This document shows positions 53,496 through 61,661 of a stretch of DNA of 64,000 nt, one piece after another. The position numbers and the translations under genes were made by a program. Each line of letters opens with the position of its first letter. Positions within the stretch are counted from its first letter, which is position 1. The stretch spans positions 2,790,001 to 2,854,000 of the forward strand of contig NZ_CP133078.1 in the NCBI RefSeq assembly GCF_030908465.1, read 5' to 3'. Under the pieces are notes generated by a model that was given only the letters and a program-made list of their open reading frames with translations, was not told the origin of the DNA and did no database searches. This DNA comes from Anaerotignum sp. MB30-C6 (GTDB lineage Bacteria; Bacillota; Clostridia; Lachnospirales; Anaerotignaceae).

Positions 53496-54740
53496 ATGTG
53501 TGCAAATAGAAAAATAAAAAGAAATAAAAAAACCTTTCGGTTTGGCCTTACACTGACAATCTGTTGTTTGTTTATGGCAGTGGTTTATGCCTATACCTCA
53601 TCAACAGCCATCTATATCCACAATGAAAAGGTTACATTTACGACACAAAGTGGGTTTCCTTTTACCGATGAACAAGGACGTATGCAAGTGCCTTTAAGGG
53701 CCACTATGGATGCTTATGGCTGTGAAACAACTTGGAATGAGGGAGCGAAAACAGTTACCCTGAAAAAAGGCGATACTTCGGTAAAGGTCCCCGTCGGCAG
53801 ACCCTTTATTGTGATTAATGGGGTGCAACAAAACACCGATACTGCCGCACTTATAGAAGATGGACGTACTTATCTTCCTATTCGCCCTGTTTTAGAGGCT
53901 TTTGGTGCAAATGTCACATGGGATGAGAAAAGGAATGCCGTCATCATCACAGAAAATATCCATGGTCAGTTAAACGTACACTTTATCGATGTGGATCAGG
54001 CCGATGCAATTCTCATTGATCATAAAGACTTTGAAGTCCTCATTGATGGTGGAAATAATAAAGACGGAAAAAATGTGGTTTCTTATATCGAAACCTATGT
54101 GGATGGACCTTTGGATCTTGTTATTGCTACCCATCCCGATGCCGACCACATTGGTGGGCTGGACGATGTGATTGAAGCCTACGATGTGTCAAAAATCATT
54201 GATAGCGGTAGCAAAAAGGATACAAAAACTTTCAAGGAATATTGGCAAGCAACGCAAAACGAGCCCAACTGTCAGATATTATTTGATGAAGATATGACCC
54301 TAGACTTAGGCTATGGTGCAAAGCTAAAAATAATTGAAACAGGAGACGAGTACAAGGATGCCAATGATAATAGTGTGGTTGCCCAGTTAAATTATGGTGA
54401 TATATCTGTATTGTTAACGGGAGATATGGAGAAGGACGCAGAAAAAGCCGCCCTTTTCAAATTCCAAAATGTAACCGTATTAAAATCTGGACATCATGGT
54501 TCAGCAACCTCCTCCTCCCAAAAACTACTGGATATTTTACAGCCAGAATACGTTGTTATTTCAGCTGGGAAAGAAAATAAGTACGGACATCCCCACAGAG
54601 CTGTGCTGGAACGTTATTTTAATAGCGGTGCTACGGTTTACGGCACGTTCCGCAGTGGAACCATCATTATGACCACTGATGGAAGCACCGTATCCTTTAA
54701 TACAAATGATCCTGTGGTTTTAAGCGATGCTGGGAATTAA
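53496..54740 (+). CDS. Secreted MBL-fold hydrolase with copper-amine-oxidase-N domain
   Basis: 414 residues. An N-terminal helix (about 14-35) acts as signal or anchor. Two half-units of a Cu_amine_oxidN1 domain follow (VPLRATMDAYGCETTWNEG; LPIRPVLEAFGANVTWDE). From residue about 152 there is a ComEC-C-terminal-type metallo-beta-lactamase domain: FIDVDQADAILID, THPDADHIGGL, LTGDM, and SGHHGSATSSS. Such extracytoplasmic enzymes may cut nucleic acids or phosphoesters. AAGGAG precedes the ATG, 12 bases after the activator gene, so the two may share a transcript. Confidence 0.85.
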   Translation: MCANRKIKRNKKTFRFGLTLTICCLFMAVVYAYTSSTAIYIHNEKVTFTTQSGFPFTDEQGRMQVPLRATMDAYGCETTWNEGAKTVTLKKGDTSVKVPVGRPFIVINGVQQNTDTAALIEDGRTYLPIRPVLEAFGANVTWDEKRNAVIITENIHGQLNVHFIDVDQADAILIDHKDFEVLIDGGNNKDGKNVVSYIETYVDGPLDLVIATHPDADHIGGLDDVIEAYDVSKIIDSGSKKDTKTFKEYWQATQNEPNCQILFDEDMTLDLGYGAKLKIIETGDEYKDANDNSVVAQLNYGDISVLLTGDMEKDAEKAALFKFQNVTVLKSGHHGSATSSSQKLLDILQPEYVVISAGKENKYGHPHRAVLERYFNSGATVYGTFRSGTIIMTTDGSTVSFNTNDPVVLSDAGN

Positions 54741-54830
54741 TCTATCTCCCCTTAAAGATAACGGCACATCCTCCCACATTGTTTTATAATGCTTACATAT
54801 TGGTTACATATTTTAAGAGGTGATGATATA

Positions 54831-55179
54831 ATGGAAATTACAAATCTGATTAATGGTTTAATCGACTCTGACGACAAACATGCTTACCAGTGTTTGAAAT
54901 TCTTATATTCGAACAAGGGGAATCCTTTTAATTGCAGCCAATGCAAGATGGGACGTAGACTTTAAAATTGACGAAATCACAGACCAATATCTAAAGCATA
55001 TTTCAGGCGAGAAGCCCATCACAGCACGGCAGTGTATTAAAGCTTTACCATAAGCCTGATTTGAGGGAATGCGTAGTAACTGCATTACAAGGTGCGAATC
55101 CTCTTAGCTATAAAGAAAGTATGCAATCACTGGTATTAAAGACATTCAAAAGGCTTTGGTTATTATCCATAAGCTATAA
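54831..55179 (+). pseudogene. Decayed HEAT/SufBD-like protein gene
   Basis: A good start (AGAGGTG, ATG 54831) opens MEITNLINGLIDSDDKHAYQ..., but after about 27 codons the frame shifts: the continuation RGILLIAANARWDVDFKIDE...ITARQCIKALP is in another frame, with about 50 residues apparently missing in between. After a stop, HKPDLRECVVTAL...ESMQSLVLK continues in a third frame, and a single-base loss shifts again to DIQKALVIIHKL-stop. Pieced together it resembles the small HEAT-repeat proteins sometimes labelled SufBD in Lachnospiraceae. At least three lesions. Family from memory. Confidence 0.65.
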
Positions 55180-55193
55180 AAATGAATCCACAT

Positions 55194-55236
55194 AAAGTTA
55201 GGGCGTCACCGTTTTACGATGATGCCCTAATCCTCT
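55194..55236 (-). terminator. Terminator of the second ftsH
   Basis: TTAGGGC...GCCCTAA stem on the minus strand with a short T run. May also end the plus-strand unit. Confidence 0.6.
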
Positions 55237-55253
55237 TCTGCCTCATTTTTCGT

Positions 55254-57119
55254 TTAACCCTCTATTGTTGCTTCAACTTCTTCTTTCTTTTCTTCAGCCT
55301 TTCCTTCCAGAATCTCCATGAACTCATCCCCTGTGATTGTTTCTTTTTCCAAGAGATAAGCCGCAATTTCATCCATCTTTTCTCTGTTTTCTGAAATGAT
55401 GCGGTAAGCCTTATCATGGGCATCTTTTATCATTTGAATAACCGCCACGTCAATTTTCGCAGCTGTTTCATTGGAGCAAGCCAGTGTTGCATCTCCACCT
55501 AAGTACTGATTATTCACAGTTTCCAAGGCAACCATACCGAACTCATCACTCATACCATATCGGGTAATCATGGCTCTTGCCATTCTAGTGGCCTGCTCGA
55601 TATCATTGGATGCACCTGTGGTGATGGAATGAAACTGAATTTCTTCTGCAACTCGTCCGCCTGTAAGGGTTGCAATTTTATTAAAGGCTTTTTCTTTGTC
55701 CATTAAAAAATATTCAGCCTCATCTACCTGCATGGTATAGCCCAAGGCTCCTGAGGTTCTAGGGATAATGGTAATCTTATGAACAGGGGCACAATTTTTT
55801 TGTTTTGCTGCTACCAAAGCGTGTCCAACCTCATGATAAGCAATAATTTCCTTTTCATGTTTGGAAATAACAGCACCTTTTCGCTGATATCCAGCTAAAA
55901 TAACTTCAACGCTTTCCTCCAAGTCACTCTGGCTCACCAAGTTACGCCCCATTCTAACGGCACGCAAGGCACCTTCATTAATAATATTTGCAAGCTCAGC
56001 CCCAGATGCACCGGAAGCCGCCCTTGCAATGGGGCCAAAATCCACATTTTCTTCCATTTTCACTTTTGTGGCATGAACCTTAAGGATGGCCTCTCTGCCC
56101 TTCATATCGGGTAATTCCACGGGAATACGTCTATCAAAACGACCAGGGCGTAACAAAGCCTTATCTAACGTCTCCGGTCTATTGGTTGCCGCTAAAATAA
56201 CTACACCCTTTTTACCATCAAAACCGTCCATCTCTGTTAAAAGCTGATTTAGCGTTTGCTCCCTCTCGTCATTCCCACTCATACCACCGCCATCTCTTTT
56301 CTTACCGATGGTGTCAATTTCATCAATAAATACAATACATGGCGCTTTTTCATTGGCCTGCTTAAATAAATCTCTAACCTTGGCCGCGCCCATACCAACA
56401 AACATTTCTACGAACTCTGAACCAGAGATGGAAAAGAAAGGCACACTAGCTTCACCTGCTACGGCTTGAGCCAAAAGGGTTTTACCCGTTCCCGGAGGGC
56501 CAACCAATAAGGCACCCTTAGGCATTTTCGCCCCTACATCTGTATATTTCTCAGGGTTATGAAGGAAGTCTACAATTTCACTCAAAGCTTCCTTTGCCTC
56601 ATCCTGTCCCGCAACGTCGGCAAAGGTCTTACCCGTTTGTGCCTTTACATAAACTTTTGCATTTGCCTTACCAAATGCCATGGCGTTGCCGCCCATGCCC
56701 CCTACTTTACCCATCATTTTACTCATAATAAAACGCCAGATTAAACCAAAAACAACCAGCATAATGAGTGTGCTAATCCAAGGAGAAATCTCTTTGGGCT
56801 TTACTTCATTAAACTTGACTCCCGCTGTATCCAAGCGGTCCACCAGCATACTATCATCCATACGTCCAGTAATGAATACCTTTTCTGGGGTGACTTCTGT
56901 TTCTCCTTCGGTGACACCCTTTAAAACAAAATAAATATCATCCTCATTCACTTGTACTTCACTAACATTTTCACCCTTTAATTCATTTAAAAATACATCA
57001 TAAGTTACTTTTTTAACTGCATCCTTTGTAAACATAGGTAACAAAACCATGTTTATAATCCCCATGAATAACAAAACCATCAGCCAGTAATAAACAAACG
57101 GTTTCTTTTTATTTTCCAT
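55254..57119 (-). CDS. ftsH: ATP-dependent zinc metalloprotease FtsH, copy 2
   Basis: 621 residues. Two TM helices (about 9-27 and 113-133), AAA+ domain with GPPGTGKT near 205 and [31 protein letters not shown]41 protease with HEVGH near 428. All catalytic motifs are present. It differs from copy 1 mainly in the extracytoplasmic segment and the C-terminal tail ([13 protein letters not shown]). The second copy may serve a special condition such as sporulation. The ribosome binding site is weak. Confidence 0.93.
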   Translation of the reverse strand: MENKKKPFVYYWLMVLLFMGIINMVLLPMFTKDAVKKVTYDVFLNELKGENVSEVQVNEDDIYFVLKGVTEGETEVTPEKVFITGRMDDSMLVDRLDTAGVKFNEVKPKEISPWISTLIMLVVFGLIWRFIMSKMMGKVGGMGGNAMAFGKANAKVYVKAQTGKTFADVAGQDEAKEALSEIVDFLHNPEKYTDVGAKMPKGALLVGPPGTGKTLLAQAVAGEASVPFFSISGSEFVEMFVGMGAAKVRDLFKQANEKAPCIVFIDEIDTIGKKRDGGGMSGNDEREQTLNQLLTEMDGFDGKKGVVILAATNRPETLDKALLRPGRFDRRIPVELPDMKGREAILKVHATKVKMEENVDFGPIARAASGASGAELANIINEGALRAVRMGRNLVSQSDLEESVEVILAGYQRKGAVISKHEKEIIAYHEVGHALVAAKQKNCAPVHKITIIPRTSGALGYTMQVDEAEYFLMDKEKAFNKIATLTGGRVAEEIQFHSITTGASNDIEQATRMARAMITRYGMSDEFGMVALETVNNQYLGGDATLACSNETAAKIDVAVIQMIKDAHDKAYRIISENREKMDEIAAYLLEKETITGDEFMEILEGKAEEKKEEVEATIEG

Positions 57120-57178
57120 AGATTCACTCTCTTTCTACTTTTCCCTATTTATGTATTGGTTTTGATTCAGAATAATGG

Positions 57179-57613
57179 TTATTTTAAATTTGATTTTATC
57201 TTTTCAAGAACTTTATAAAAAACAATCCATTCTTCTTTTGTAATATTTTCTGTCAATGTTTCTTCCATTTCAGCAACTCTTTGGAACATTTCCTGATGTA
57301 TGGACACTGCATCCTCTGTTAACGTTATTTTTTTTAACCTTGCATCCTGATTAACGCTTTGTTTTCGAATCAACCCTTTACGCTCTAAGTTTTGAAGAAT
57401 TCCTGAAACGGTAGACCTTCTTATATTAAAATCCGATTCTAAATCCCTTTGAAAAATATCACGGTTTTGATTCTCATAAAGGTATTCAATCATCCAAAAC
57501 TGCACTGAGGTCAAATTCTCTTCTCCATTACAAAATGGTTGCTGCCCAATTTTACGACAAATTAAATTTACAATTGACTTTAATTCAACGCAAAATTTTA
57601 ATTTATAATTCAT
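57179..57613 (-). CDS. MarR-family transcriptional regulator
   Basis: 144 residues. Winged helix: LTSVQFWMIEYLYENQN, DLESDFNIRRSTVSGILQNLERKGLI (recognition helix) and a wing with VNQDARLKKITLT. The ATG at 57613 has GGGGGTG upstream; a GTG three codons earlier is inside that site. The dyad at 57631-57660 overlaps its own promoter, so it is very likely autorepressed. No co-transcribed transporter follows; ftsH copy 2 lies 60 bases downstream and might be part of the regulon. Confidence 0.85.
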   Translation of the reverse strand: MNYKLKFCVELKSIVNLICRKIGQQPFCNGEENLTSVQFWMIEYLYENQNRDIFQRDLESDFNIRRSTVSGILQNLERKGLIRKQSVNQDARLKKITLTEDAVSIHQEMFQRVAEMEETLTENITKEEWIVFYKVLEKIKSNLK

Positions 57614-57630
57614 TGTTTTCACCCCCGATT

Positions 57631-57660
57631 GTTAGGTTGCTAACAGTATAGCACCCTAAC
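57631..57660 (-). promoter_or_regulatory. Operator dyad over the marR -10 box
   Basis: GTTAGGTTGCTA-N6-TAGCACCCTAAC: 12-bp arms with one mismatch. It covers the -10 box TATACT (57645-57650), so binding would block polymerase. Confidence 0.75.
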
Positions 57661-57673
57661 AATTTGAGGTCAA
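57645..57673 (-). promoter_or_regulatory. marR promoter
   Basis: Minus strand TTGACC (57668-57673), a 17-base spacer and TATACT (57645-57650). Confidence 0.7.
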
Positions 57674-57705
57674 TGACATAAATATTAAGATTTTAATATA
57701 ATTCC

Positions 57706-58968
57706 TTAAACTTCCTCTTTTCGCTCTATATCTGCACCTAATGCTCTTAGTTTTTCATCAATTTTATAATACCCACGTTCGATATGATGAATTTCACCGA
57801 TCTCCGTTTCCCCCTTTGCCGCCAAAGCTGATAAAATCAAAGCAGCACCGGCTCTTAAGTCCGTTGCCCGTACTTTACTACCTGTCAATTCTTCCACACC
57901 TTCAATCACGGCATTACGGCTATCTATACGAATATCTGCACCCATACGCTGTAGTTCCCCTGCGTGAATAAAACGATTTTCAAAGACGGTTTCCGTAATC
58001 ATACTGGTTCCTTTTGCCAGCGTCATTAAGCTCATAAATTGAGCTTGCATATCCGTAGGAAACCCAGGAAATGGCATAGTTTTTAATTGTAAGGGTTGAA
58101 GTTTTCCCTTTCTATAAACATGGAGCCCTTGAGGAATGGCTTCAATTTTTACATTACATTCTGCAAGCTTCGCAATGACAGGCTTTAAATGTTCTTCTCT
58201 CACATTTTCTAACACGATATCTCCCCCAGTAATCGCCGCCCCTACCATAAATGTTCCTGCTTCAATACGATCGGGAATGACGCTATGGGTGGTTCCCTCT
58301 AACTCTTTTACCCCGGTAATTTCAACTGTATCTGTACCATCCCCCTGGATATCCGCCCCTATTTCCCGCAAAAACTCCGCTAGGTCAATAATTTCTGGCT
58401 CTGCCGCTGCATTTTCAATTATGGTTTTCCCTTTTGCCAATACCGCTGCCATCATAATATTCTCTGTTGCACCCACGCTGGGAAAGTCTAAATAGATGGT
58501 TGCACCCTTTAACTTTTTCGTTGTCAAATCAATTACCCCATGCTCTTGCCTACTTTTCGCTCCCATACAATGAAATCCCTTTAAATGCAAATCTACAGGC
58601 CTGCTTCCAATTTGGCACCCCCCAGGCAAAGGCAATTTGGCTTGACCATACCTAGAAATCAGAGGACCCGCTACAAGAAAGGAGGCTCTCATTTTATCAG
58701 CCTTCTCATAGCTGCTTTCCAGCGTTGTCAATTCCTTTGCATGAATACAGATGGATTCTTTTTCCTTATCGTAGGCGACCTCTGCCCCAAAGCCTTTTAG
58801 CATCTCCAGCATATAAATTACATCTGTAAGCGGAGGTACATTTTCAATATAACACGGCTCAGAGGTTAACAAGCAAGCGGCTAAAATTGGTAAAGCGGCA
58901 TTCTTGGCACCACTTATTCTTACCGTTCCCTGTAGAGAATCCGTGTGACGAATAACAAATTTTTCCAT
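57706..58968 (-). CDS. murA: UDP-N-acetylglucosamine 1-carboxyvinyltransferase
   Basis: 420 residues. First committed step of peptidoglycan synthesis, the fosfomycin target. SGAKNAALPILAA with K22-N23, catalytic Cys118 in LPGGCQIGSRPVDLH, and RAGAALILSALAAKGETEI near the end. The start at 58968 has GAGGG upstream. Many Firmicutes carry two murA genes; only one is seen here. Next to tRNA-Gly. Confidence 0.94.
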   Translation of the reverse strand: MEKFVIRHTDSLQGTVRISGAKNAALPILAACLLTSEPCYIENVPPLTDVIYMLEMLKGFGAEVAYDKEKESICIHAKELTTLESSYEKADKMRASFLVAGPLISRYGQAKLPLPGGCQIGSRPVDLHLKGFHCMGAKSRQEHGVIDLTTKKLKGATIYLDFPSVGATENIMMAAVLAKGKTIIENAAAEPEIIDLAEFLREIGADIQGDGTDTVEITGVKELEGTTHSVIPDRIEAGTFMVGAAITGGDIVLENVREEHLKPVIAKLAECNVKIEAIPQGLHVYRKGKLQPLQLKTMPFPGFPTDMQAQFMSLMTLAKGTSMITETVFENRFIHAGELQRMGADIRIDSRNAVIEGVEELTGSKVRATDLRAGAALILSALAAKGETEIGEIHHIERGYYKIDEKLRALGADIERKEEV

Positions 58969-59086
58969 AACCATCCCTCGCGTTCTAAAAAATAAATAAT
59001 GATTGCTCTTTTAGTATGTCCTTTGGTCTGGAAAGCAACCTATAAAATATAAGCCGTTTTTGTAAAATTTTTGTTTAATTTCCACC

Positions 59087-59114
59087 TTTACACTTTTGAA
59101 ACTTATGGTATAAT
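59087..59114 (+). promoter_or_regulatory. tRNA-Gly promoter
   Basis: TTTACA (59087-59092), a 16-base spacer, TATAAT (59109-59114). Confidence 0.65.
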
Positions 59115-59127
59115 TGATACATGTCCT

Positions 59128-59198
59128 GCGGATGTAGTTCATTGGTAGAATGAAAGCTTCCCAAGCTTTAGAGGTGGGTTCGATTCCCATCATCCGCT
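59128..59198 (+). tRNA. tRNA-Gly (anticodon CCC), probable prophage attachment site
   Basis: 71 bases: acceptor GCGGATG/CATCCGC, T-arm GTGGGTTCGATTCCCAT, anticodon stem AAAGC/GCTTT enclosing TTCCCAA, hence CCC. A T run follows the discriminator base directly. The prophage begins right after its 3' end, so the gene is the likely attB. Confidence 0.93.
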
Positions 59199-59552
59199 TT
59201 TTTTCATTAATACCACGAAACCATTGTAAACATCAAGAAACCTTGAAAGCACTAAGAAGTACACCTCTTTTGCAAGTTCATTTTGATGAATTAAACTTTA
59301 TCTAAATGTAGAAAAATACAACTCATACAACATGAGATGCAACACGTAATGCAACGCAATATTGACTTACACCCTCTCTTTCTGAGGGGGTATTTTTATT
59401 TTTGTCTTTATTTTATTTTTTAAACAAAAAAACAGCCCCTTTCAGGGCGGTCTGTCGTGAACAATTAGCAAAGAGTCAGGCTTCGGTCTGGCTCTTTTTG
59501 TTGCAATAAAAATTCTCCTCGGGTAGGAGGAGATTTTTATATTAAGTACCAA
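59199..59552. other. Gene-free junction between tRNA-Gly and the prophage, with several hairpins
   Basis: Within the junction are ATGCAAC repeated in tandem (about 59327-59355), a rightward hairpin with T run (59370-59396), a weak GCCC/GGGC hairpin (59435-59448), a rightward AGAGTCAG-GCTTCGGT-CTGGCTCT-T5 hairpin (59472-59499) and the cassette terminator (59508-59533). No reading frame supported. The rightward terminators have no upstream gene other than the tRNA, so they may be leftovers of what stood here before integration. Confidence 0.55.
59508..59533 (-). terminator. Terminator of the prophage cassette
   Basis: Minus strand TCTCCTCCTACCCGAGGAGA then ATTTTTATT. Confidence 0.75.
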
Positions 59553-59780
59553 TTAATTAACTAATTCAAAACGAAACCTTTGTGTTGAATCTGGGTATTT
59601 CTCTCTATCCACTTCGGAAATAAACATATCATACGGTCTTACAAAAACATCTTGATCTTCGTACAAAGCCTGATATACAACATATTTTTCATTTGTTTCT
59701 GAATGAGTGGCAATTGCAATTACCTTGTAACCCTTTCCTTTAAAATGCTTATATATTCCGTTTACTATTACTTCTCTCAT
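59553..59780 (-). CDS. DUF1653-family small protein
   Basis: 75 residues. GIYKHFKGKGYKVIAIATHS, then YVVYQALYEDQDVFVRPYDMF and RFRFELV match DUF1653, a short beta-rich domain of unknown function common in bacteria and phages. Its start overlaps the two-TM gene stop in ATGA. Last gene of the three-gene cassette. Confidence 0.8.
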   Translation of the reverse strand: MREVIVNGIYKHFKGKGYKVIAIATHSETNEKYVVYQALYEDQDVFVRPYDMFISEVDREKYPDSTQRFRFELVN

Positions 59781-60247
59781 GATTTTTTTCCTTTTTGTAA
59801 AATATCTAGAATATTCCTAATTATTAAACCGAATGTTATAATAAGTGCTGCCACCAAAAATAAAATAGCTATTATAATTGTGGGGATTAGTCCACCATTT
59901 TCTAATGATCCCTTTAAGAACATAATTATTTCAGTTACTTGGTTAACCAATATTCCAACAATGAGTGCTAACAATAAACCTGTGATAGCTAATGCATTCA
60001 TTTCTTTAATTTGTTTTATTTTTACCTTTTCATTCATTTTAATTTCGGCTGCTAAGATTGCATCTTCGCAAACCTCTTCCTTTATCTCATCATAAATTTC
60101 TCTTATTATGGTCTCTTTTGCAGCTCCTAATATCTCGCCAATTGTTAAACCATTTTTATCTACATCATGTGCCTTTTTTAAAGCTTCAGTTGCTTCTGTA
60201 TTTGTACTCAAAAGTTTATCAACAATTTCATTCAGCTTCTTCGACAT
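59777..60247 (-). CDS. Two-TM membrane protein of the prophage cassette
   Basis: 156 residues. An N-terminal helical soluble part of about 85 residues with a charged coil (IIREIYDEIKEEVCEDAILAAEIKMNEKVK), then two TM helices (about 85-106 and 122-144) and a short cytoplasmic tail. The layout resembles small two-TM effectors of defence systems (SLATT-like), but no family match can be claimed. It lies three bases after the dCTP-deaminase-like gene and overlaps the DUF1653 gene, so all three are one operon. AT-rich relative to the lysis genes. Confidence 0.6.
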   Translation of the reverse strand: MSKKLNEIVDKLLSTNTEATEALKKAHDVDKNGLTIGEILGAAKETIIREIYDEIKEEVCEDAILAAEIKMNEKVKIKQIKEMNALAITGLLLALIVGILVNQVTEIIMFLKGSLENGGLIPTIIIAILFLVAALIITFGLIIRNILDILQKGKKS

Positions 60248-60250
60248 AGT

Positions 60251-60859
60251 TTACTCTCTTCTTCCTAGTAAAATCCCAACAGCCTCATCTATATACTTGT
60301 TAACTTCATCTGAAAATTTAGCTCCAATAAAATGTTCTTCATTCTGATAAACTGCATTTTCTTTGTTTTTATACAATTTTTCCTCACTCGGTATTTCCTT
60401 TAGTTCCTCAAAAACAATCTGTGCGACTCTTAGATTTGGAGTGATTTTTATTGCATAATTAGTTGCATTAAATAAACCTAATTTCAAAATTCCAGAATAG
60501 GTAGAATTACAATGCTGGTCGCTCACTATTAATCCCAATCTTGTAAATCTAGTCCTAGGACGAATATGTGCAGTTAAACTACTTGGTAAATTAATTTGTT
60601 CTTTCAAAGTAATCAAAATATATTCTTGTGGTGACAACACATAACCAGAACTATCAATTTCTATAGATTCATAGATTTTATCGATTTCATTCTGTTTTTC
60701 AAGATCAATGCAACGTACTTCTTTTTTTAATACAGAGATTTGTGTACCAATAGACAAATCGTATGATTCGCTCTGTAAAGCGTTCTCCTGAAATGGAGTT
60801 ATCAGTTTTTCATTACCTTCAACACACATTTCTCTTATTTGCTTATCTGTTAATACCAT
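60251..60859 (-). CDS. dCTP deaminase/dUTPase-fold protein lacking the deaminase glutamate
   Basis: 202 residues, usual for Dcd. ALQSESYDLSIG near 27 and the core HIRPRTRFTRLGLIVSDQHCNSTYSG, then KLGLFNATNYAIKITPNLRVAQIVFEEL align with Dcd. The standard R-S-S-L-A-R is RTRFTR, and where E. coli Dcd has V-L-E-F-Y-N (the catalytic Glu) this has K-L-G-L-F-N. So dCTP deamination is unlikely; nucleotide binding or another hydrolysis is possible. The ATG has GAGGG seven bases upstream. First gene of the moron-like operon. About 45 residues at the C-terminus are extra or diverged. Confidence 0.72.
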   Translation of the reverse strand: MVLTDKQIREMCVEGNEKLITPFQENALQSESYDLSIGTQISVLKKEVRCIDLEKQNEIDKIYESIEIDSSGYVLSPQEYILITLKEQINLPSSLTAHIRPRTRFTRLGLIVSDQHCNSTYSGILKLGLFNATNYAIKITPNLRVAQIVFEELKEIPSEEKLYKNKENAVYQNEEHFIGAKFSDEVNKYIDEAVGILLGRRE

Positions 60860-60955
60860 TTTCTCACCCTCTGTTTAGTTAAATTCCAGTATTGGAAAAT
60901 TTCCGTAAATTTCTATTTAACTATGATTATAATCCTATAAAACTAGAAAATCAAT

Positions 60956-60983
60956 ATTCTACCACACATTTTAAAAAAGTCAA
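60956..60983 (-). promoter_or_regulatory. Own promoter of the prophage cassette
   Basis: Minus strand TTGACT (60978-60983), a 16-base spacer, TAGAAT (60956-60961). It lies between the endolysin terminator and the cassette, so the cassette can be expressed in the lysogen. Confidence 0.75.
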
Positions 60984-61020
60984 GATAAAATTCGTATCAT
61001 ATTACTGCAAATACGCAAAC

Positions 61021-61047
61021 AAAAAAGAGGTGGCTTTTACACCACCC
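61021..61047 (-). terminator. Terminator of the prophage late operon
   Basis: GGTGG-TGTAAAAG-CCACC then TCTTTTTT on the minus strand, immediately after the endolysin. Confidence 0.85.
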
Positions 61048-61052
61048 CAAAA

Positions 61053-61661
61053 TCACTTCGTATCAATCACTGGCACCTTACCCTTACTGCCTACCTTCAA
61101 CCCTAGCACCTCGGCAATGTCCCTTGTCTTGATATATGTAGTTCCATCTTTACGGATCATATCCACTTCGCACTCTTTACCATTCACGATGATTTTTTCT
61201 CTCGTTATCATTTCCTCGTCCCCCTCTATGTACTCAATATCCCTCAATAAGAACCAATGTGTAAAATCCCTGTCTTTTGCCTTCGTCCGTACAGTCCCGT
61301 AAGCACTCCCCCTAGCCTCAATTACTTCACCGTTGCCGATATATACCCCTATATGTCCCTGTCTCCACACCGCCGCACCAATGGGGGCAAGGGAGATTGT
61401 ATTGATTGGTTGCAACTTGCTTTCTGCGGCAAACTGACCAGAGCCTTTGATCTTGCCTGTGTACCAGCTAATTAAGCCAGAGCAGTCTACGCAGACTTTG
61501 CCTACTTTCTTTTCATCACTGGCTGGAAAATACTTTCTATGCCTTTCGTATAGATAGTTAAAATTGGCTTGTGTCATAACGGTGCCTTTCATGCCATAAA
61601 CATAGGGCGTACCCAGCTTTGTCTTGACGAATGCCACCAGACCGATGTTAGTTAAACTCAT
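61053..61661 (-). CDS. Prophage NlpC/P60-type endolysin
   Basis: 202 residues. A cysteine peptidase that cuts cell-wall peptides: GTPYVYGMKG, catalytic Cys60 in CVDCSGLISW, His103 in QGHIGVYIGNGEVIEARG. The last 50 residues (REKIIVNGKECEVDMIRKD...TYIKTRDIAEVLGL) look like a Cu_amine_oxidN1-type module, probably for wall binding. Its ATG overlaps the holin-candidate stop in ATGA. Last gene of the late operon. Confidence 0.88.
   Translation of the reverse strand: MSLTNIGLVAFVKTKLGTPYVYGMKGTVMTQANFNYLYERHRKYFPASDEKKVGKVCVDCSGLISWYTGKIKGSGQFAAESKLQPINTISLAPIGAAVWRQGHIGVYIGNGEVIEARGSAYGTVRTKAKDRDFTHWFLLRDIEYIEGDEEMITREKIIVNGKECEVDMIRKDGTTYIKTRDIAEVLGLKVGSKGKVPVIDTK

Noticed and set aside
59320-59360. 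CRISPR-like repeat from the repeated ATGCAAC
   Set aside because: Only two short copies five bases apart; no array anywhere in the window.
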